Shown piece by piece: positions 15,991 to 19,354 of a stretch of 19,354 nt of DNA. Both the position numbers and the translations under genes were made by a program. Numbering within the stretch: position 1 is the first letter of the stretch; each line of letters starts with the position of its first letter. The notes beneath the pieces are model-generated. The model was not told where the DNA came from. It saw nothing but the letters and a program-made list of their open reading frames with translations, and searched no databases. This DNA comes from JAFAGX01 sp035623255 (GTDB lineage: Bacteria; Acidobacteriota; Terriglobia; Terriglobales; Acidobacteriaceae): NCBI GenBank assembly GCA_035623255.1, contig DASPTU010000016.1:1-19354 (forward strand), in the 5' to 3' direction.

Positions 15991-18075
15991 TCACACTGCA
16001 CCTCCTCGATACGTTGCGATACAACCTGTTAGGGCTCGCTGCGATAGTTTAATGCCCTGTGCTTTTCGCGGCGGGTTCTCGCCTGGTGGTTCGTACAAGC
16101 AGTCGTTCTTGTTGTTATAGGCATGGCCCCGAATCAATCCATACCGGTTCCAAACGGTGACTCGTTGTCGGCAGATTCCGAGCGCTTCAGCCATTTCCTC
16201 AACGGTCAGCATGCCCGCCTTTCGTAATCGATCATAGCGCGGTGTAAGCGAGTAACTCCGCTGGATACGAGCGATGAATCGAGAGGTGAAGGCCTTGCCT
16301 GCCCCCGAACGTAAGCCGCGCTCGTTCAGTATGACGGCGATCTGTGGATAGGTGTATTGATCGAGCAGCAGATCGATCTCCTTGACCACGTCAAGACTCG
16401 TCTGCCGCAGCTGCCATGAGTTCAGAGGAAGCGGCAAGATCAGAGTTTTAGTTGCTCCACCCTTGAAACGAATGTGCAGCGTAATTTGTTCGCTGCGAAG
16501 CAAGGTAATATCTTCCAGCAACAGACGGATCATCCGTTTACGCTCGCGATCTGGTGTCTTTGGGTCACGCCAGAGTGCAGGAAAGTCAGTGGCAAGGGCG
16601 AGAATCGCAGCTCGCTGTGGTTCGCTCAAGACTTTTCGGTCCTGCTCGCGCTGACGTTCTCGTTCTTGCTGTGCTTCGCTGAGATTTCGCAATTTGCTGT
16701 TCCACTCGGCTTCGAGCGAGTCCGCAACCAATCGGTTCTCGGGATCGACTCGCATGTATCGGCGTCGTGCTAGGTCCGCTTCATATTGCGCCCGCTCCAC
16801 CTGTTTCTGACGGAGTCGGTCGGCTTCATCGATGCGATGCTGTAGCTCCTGCTGGACACTGAGTGCGACCTCGAGCGCCATTGGACTGACAGCTTCGACC
16901 AACAGTTCACCGATGGCTTGATCGATACCTGCGCCGGGGAGCCTCTGGCACAGCGGCCTGGCATGCTCGATCCCATCCCGCTGGCACACATATTCCGGCC
17001 ATAAGCGTCCCTCGCGGCTGTGATAGCGAACTGTCATGCGCTCTCCGCACCGGCCACACAAAATCAGCCCCTGGAGCAGCGCCGGTCCTTCTCGAGCGGG
17101 GCTTTTACGGCGGTCGCTTCCCATCGCCTGTGCACTTTCACGGAGCCGCCTCTGATTTTCCTCATAGTCTCCCCAGGAGAGATAACCGGTGTGGGCCTCC
17201 GGAATCAACGTGTCCCACTCCTCTTTTGGCAGGTGGATAATATGCAACCTGCCGTCCACAGTTTTGCGCGTGTGACTTCGGCCGTAAACGAAAGCGCCAG
17301 CATATCTCGGGTTGTGCAGAATACGCAGCACTTGACTGAGTCCCAGTACACCCCATACCACATCTCCCTGTTGTGGCCCTTGATGTACGCGCCGGGGGAA
17401 AAGCAGATTCTCCTTTCGGAAAGTCCTTACCGTGGCCATGGCCGATCCCGTGCGGCGGAAGGTATCCAACAACAACTGCACAGCATCTTGCACTTGTTTG
17501 TCGGGATCGAGCACCAATCTACCTTCGGAGTTATGGATCAATCCAATGGGCGGCCGCATCACGAGTTCGCCCCGTCTGGCTTTATTGAGGATTCCACCCT
17601 GTAAGCGGGCGCGCAGAACGTGCAGTTCTGCTTCCGACATGGTTCCCTTTAGCCCTAGCAGCAGGCGATCATTGAAGTGCGCCGGGTCATAGACCCCATC
17701 TTCATCCAGGATCAGGGCTTGGGTGAGAGCACAGATTTCTAATAAGCGATGCCAATCGGTCGAGTTGCGCGCCAAGCGGGACACTTCCAGCCCCAGTACG
17801 ATTCCGGCTCGCCCCATGCTCACCTCGGTAACCAGCCGTTGAAAGCCTTCCCGGTCAGCGGCAGAAGCTCCCGACTGCCCCAGGTCGGTGTCAATGACGA
17901 TGATCCGATCCTCAGGCCAGCCCAAAGCCACGGCTTTCTGGCGCAACGCGTATTGACGTTTCGTGCTTTCGCTGTTCTCAAAGACTTGACGGAGCGTCGA
18001 CTGGCGGATGTAGAGATAGGCATTCCGCTGAAGATGAGCCGCCTTCACTTTCTGATGTGTGTCTGAGGTCATCAT
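15991..18075 (-). CDS. Large serine recombinase
   Basis: 694-residue site-specific recombinase. Catalytic resolvase domain 18-165: nucleophile S26 in YIRQST, DLGQSGAS (64-71), EVSRLARN (97-104), MSEAELHVLRARLQGG. Recombinase domain about 170-300 (LRILHNPRYAGAFVYGR). Zinc ribbon with C340, C343, C364 and C376. A long charged coiled-coil about 400-490 is the motif that sets integration directionality in large serine integrases. The C-terminal 620-665 part (LTVEEMAEALGICRQRVTVWNRYGLIRG) is an extra MerR-like helix-turn-helix not found in phage integrases. Start: ATG 18075 overlaps the upstream ORF stop as ATGA, with CAGGAG correctly spaced; the upstream start at 18090 lacks this. All catalytic residues are present, so it should be active and is the likely mover of the module. 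Confidence 0.94.
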   Translation of the reverse strand: MMTSDTHQKVKAAHLQRNAYLYIRQSTLRQVFENSESTKRQYALRQKAVALGWPEDRIIVIDTDLGQSGASAADREGFQRLVTEVSMGRAGIVLGLEVSRLARNSTDWHRLLEICALTQALILDEDGVYDPAHFNDRLLLGLKGTMSEAELHVLRARLQGGILNKARRGELVMRPPIGLIHNSEGRLVLDPDKQVQDAVQLLLDTFRRTGSAMATVRTFRKENLLFPRRVHQGPQQGDVVWGVLGLSQVLRILHNPRYAGAFVYGRSHTRKTVDGRLHIIHLPKEEWDTLIPEAHTGYLSWGDYEENQRRLRESAQAMGSDRRKSPAREGPALLQGLILCGRCGERMTVRYHSREGRLWPEYVCQRDGIEHARPLCQRLPGAGIDQAIGELLVEAVSPMALEVALSVQQELQHRIDEADRLRQKQVERAQYEADLARRRYMRVDPENRLVADSLEAEWNSKLRNLSEAQQERERQREQDRKVLSEPQRAAILALATDFPALWRDPKTPDRERKRMIRLLLEDITLLRSEQITLHIRFKGGATKTLILPLPLNSWQLRQTSLDVVKEIDLLLDQYTYPQIAVILNERGLRSGAGKAFTSRFIARIQRSYSLTPRYDRLRKAGMLTVEEMAEALGICRQRVTVWNRYGLIRGHAYNNKNDCLYEPPGENPPRKAQGIKLSQRALTGCIATYRGGAV

Positions 18076-18335
18076 CGTGACTCCTGGCAACTGTGCAGCA
18101 GGATTCCGGCGAGGATCAGAACGACCTCGGCGCGCATGCCTTGAGGAAGAACTGTGTGCTCACTCGCCCCAGCCGGTTGCTTGCTGGTAGATCTCTGGTT
18201 TGTAGAAGGTGCTGAACCAGAAAGCGAAAAGATATTCATCAGTTCCCGCATGCCACCGCGCAGGAACAACATCAACCCTGACCCCCGCTGCCCATTCAAG
18301 AACTGACACCTGAGCTCTTCGTACGTGGCAACCAA
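18072..18335 (-). CDS. 87-codon ORF coupled to the serine recombinase
   Basis: Unrecognised small protein starting at TTG 18335 (VATYEELRCQFLNGQRGSG) and ending RAEVVLILAGILLHSCQESR. It shows an amphipathic start, a Gly-rich GQRGSGLMLFLRGGM segment (16-30), a Ser/Thr-rich linker and a hydrophobic stretch near residues 69-82. The stop overlaps the recombinase start as ATGA and the recombinase ribosome site lies inside this ORF, which argues strongly that it is translated. It starts 41 nt after the HTH gene. The start codon is uncertain: the same frame is open far upstream, through the HTH gene. A role as recombination directionality or accessory factor is possible but not shown. Confidence 0.6.
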   Translation of the reverse strand: MVATYEELRCQFLNGQRGSGLMLFLRGGMRELMNIFSLSGSAPSTNQRSTSKQPAGASEHTVLPQGMRAEVVLILAGILLHSCQESR

Positions 18336-18376
18336 TCCATCTTGATCCGGTGGTCCGGAAGTGGGAGAGGAGGGGC

Positions 18377-18841
18377 TTATTGGCGTTTTTTTTCCCGCAG
18401 AAGCTGTCGTTCGATGCTGCGGGGATGAACCCGCAAGTTGAACTTCCGCTTCACCGCTTCTGCCAGTTGCGCGAAACCCAGTGATGGCTCTGCGCCGCGC
18501 TGCTCGACCACGAACTGCATCACCTCCGGTGTAAGCTTGTGACCGCTTCGCGGACCGCGCTTCCCAGGAAGCAATCCAGACAAGCCACTTTGTTCGAAAC
18601 TGAATTCGGCTTGATAGAACGACGGCCGGGAGAAACCAAACTCCTTGGCCGCTTGGGAAATCGGCCGCTTGTCCACACGGACCTGTCGCAGCATCTCGTA
18701 TTTCACCTGGACCAAGTCGTGGGCATCGAAGAACTCGCTGCCCTGAAACAGTGGATGGATCACATCTTCTGGGCGCAGGTTCAGGGTCCCCTGTTGCTGT
18801 AGGGCTGTGTGTTTGTCGAGGTTGTTTTTCGCTCGCGGCAT
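18377..18841 (-). CDS. Small double helix-turn-helix protein
   Basis: 154 residues. The first helix-turn-helix spans about 47-80 (VKYEMLRQVRVDKRPISQAAKEFGFSRPSFYQ), followed by a basic linker LPGKRGPRSGHK (91-102) and a second winged-helix-like segment 103-150 (TPEVMQFV, LGFAQLAEAVKRKF, RSIERQLLRE). This is the DNA-binding half of IS481/IS630-type transposases without any DDE catalytic domain. The protein probably binds the element ends or acts as its regulator. Start: ATG 18841; a TTG at 18871 adds only Arg/Thr repeats. It is expressed from the near-consensus promoter at 18886-18913. In related mobile elements such HTH proteins commonly neighbour this type of recombinase (recalled family knowledge, not checked here). 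Confidence 0.82.
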   Translation of the reverse strand: MPRAKNNLDKHTALQQQGTLNLRPEDVIHPLFQGSEFFDAHDLVQVKYEMLRQVRVDKRPISQAAKEFGFSRPSFYQAEFSFEQSGLSGLLPGKRGPRSGHKLTPEVMQFVVEQRGAEPSLGFAQLAEAVKRKFNLRVHPRSIERQLLREKKRQ

Positions 18842-18885
18842 TCGCGTCCGGGTCTGGGTTCGGCGTCGCAACTACTGTAAACATA

Positions 18886-18913
18886 ATTATGCCGAATCCA
18901 AGCGTGTTGTCAA
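18886..18913 (-). promoter_or_regulatory. Near-consensus sigma70 promoter inside the module
   Basis: On the minus strand TTGACA (18908-18913, 6/6), 16-nt spacer, CATAAT (18886-18891, 5/6). The predicted start near 18879 gives a leader of about 38 nt to the HTH gene and would drive HTH, small ORF and recombinase as one transcript. A 6-bp inverted repeat, tcaatg (18910-18915) and cattga (18933-18938), overlaps the -35 box and may be an operator. Confidence 0.6.
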
Positions 18914-19018
18914 TGGTTTTCTGCCGGGAAAGCATTGAAAATGTAACGTCAATACTGCTTGATGTGACCTTGCTGTCTTCGGGCCCCGCGGAATATGTCG
19001 GCAACATTTGTTTTACAC

Positions 19019-19333
19019 TCATGACATCTTTTCCTTTACACTTCTCCGTGTTTGCTCCGGCTTCCATCTCGCAACCTGCTTCGCCAGTTCGATCAAGTCC
19101 GTCACTCGAAAAAGCGATCGCCCCGCCGCTACAGCCACGAAAGGATCCAACGCGCCGGCATCGGTCCAATTCATCGGCAAGGAATGCAAACGACCATCTT
19201 TCGTGGCCTGAAACCAGACCCTGTTCTCGCCCCAGTTCTGGTGGTAGGAGACGAGTTCGAATTCTTGCTGGTAAAGCGGATGGTAGGGATGAGTTACTCG
19301 GAAACGTCGCTTCTCAGCGTCGCCATGCGGCAC
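19019..19333 (-). CDS. DUF5372-family protein
   Basis: At least 104 residues, rich in the conserved FRVTHPYHPLYQQEFELV (11-28), QNWGENRVWFQ (32-42), LHSLPMNWTDAG and DPFVAVAAGRSLFRVTDLIELA blocks that I recognise as the DUF5372 family. This is a small protein of unknown function found next to serine recombinases of this type. The beta-strand-rich pattern suggests a small barrel, possibly nucleic-acid binding; that is inference. The GTG at 19333 is the first start codon, but the frame stays open to the window edge (WPEHSN before it), so the true start may lie outside. The stop overlaps an ATG (ATGA at 19019-19022) of a frame that runs on through the next gene. Confidence 0.75.
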   Translation of the reverse strand: MPHGDAEKRRFRVTHPYHPLYQQEFELVSYHQNWGENRVWFQATKDGRLHSLPMNWTDAGALDPFVAVAAGRSLFRVTDLIELAKQVARWKPEQTRRSVKEKMS

Positions 19334-19354
19334 ATTTGAATGCTCGGGCCAACG

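Larger units (their letters stand above)
15981..19354 (-). mobile_element. Serine-recombinase mobile module inserted in the IS3 orfB
   Basis: Everything from about 15979-15981 to the window edge is one minus-strand gene set: DUF5372-type protein, double-HTH protein, 87-codon ORF, large serine recombinase. The recombinase stop codon is only about 10 nt from the junction with IS3 sequence, so one element end is almost coincident with the gene end. The interruption of an otherwise good IS3 orfB shows directly that this block was inserted. The far end is not in the window, because the remaining IS3 orfB is not seen before 19354. Confidence 0.75.

Noticed and set aside
1..19354. CRISPR array, rRNA, riboswitch
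   Set aside because: No regularly spaced repeats, rRNA segments or recognisable aptamer cores were seen on either strand.

Overview
The window looks like a chromosomal segment of an Acidobacteriota (Terriglobia-like) bacterium. The clue is the gene repertoire: a 1190-residue TonB-dependent receptor of the Oar/carboxypeptidase-regulatory-domain type with an LPLNGR plug motif, a TPR protein followed by a Tat-exported FG-GAP/ASPIC-UnbV protein, and a small secreted LPPGL-repeat protein. The taxonomic call is inference from gene content; the window holds no rRNA or other marker gene beyond one tRNA.

Layout. (1) 10-1765: an IS110-family element on the minus strand, bounded by a 19-bp inverted repeat (18/19 matched). 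Its transposase is broken by a single in-frame TGA, and its ~240-nt non-coding end is the natural place for a bridge-RNA-type guide. (2) 1959-3889: a class I SAM methyltransferase gene, and a secreted alpha/beta hydrolase that is a clear pseudogene (frameshift, and the nucleophile Ser codon changed to Pro). (3) 4006-8985: a probable operon of a TonB-dependent receptor and an exported AGE-family (cellobiose 2-epimerase-like) protein whose expected catalytic His is Leu. (4) 9104-12542: divergently transcribed TPR protein and seven-bladed FG-GAP/ASPIC protein. The shared intergenic region has a good sigma70 promoter for the receptor and an 8-5-8 palindrome touching its -35 box. (5) 13023-13475: a small His-rich secreted protein resembling RcnB. 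(6) 13585-14572: decayed genes, namely a tyrosine-recombinase remnant and a FUSC-like membrane protein with one frameshift. (7) 14780-14856: tRNA-Val(UAC). (8) 14929-15980: the left part of an IS3-family element with a canonical T TTT TTC slippery heptamer. (9) 15981 to the window end: a serine-recombinase module that interrupts the IS3 orfB before its last catalytic residue.

How it fits together. The centre (4.0-12.5 kb) is a stable outer-membrane uptake/periplasmic locus, probably for an oligosaccharide, although the substrate cannot be read from sequence. Both flanks are mobile or decaying DNA. The most interesting part is the right-hand module: DUF5372-type protein, small double-HTH protein, an 87-codon ORF translationally coupled by ATGA to a 694-aa large serine recombinase, all on one strand with an internal near-consensus promoter. 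It looks like a self-contained mobile element whose accessory genes have no known role. The second is the IS110 element with its putative guide-RNA end.
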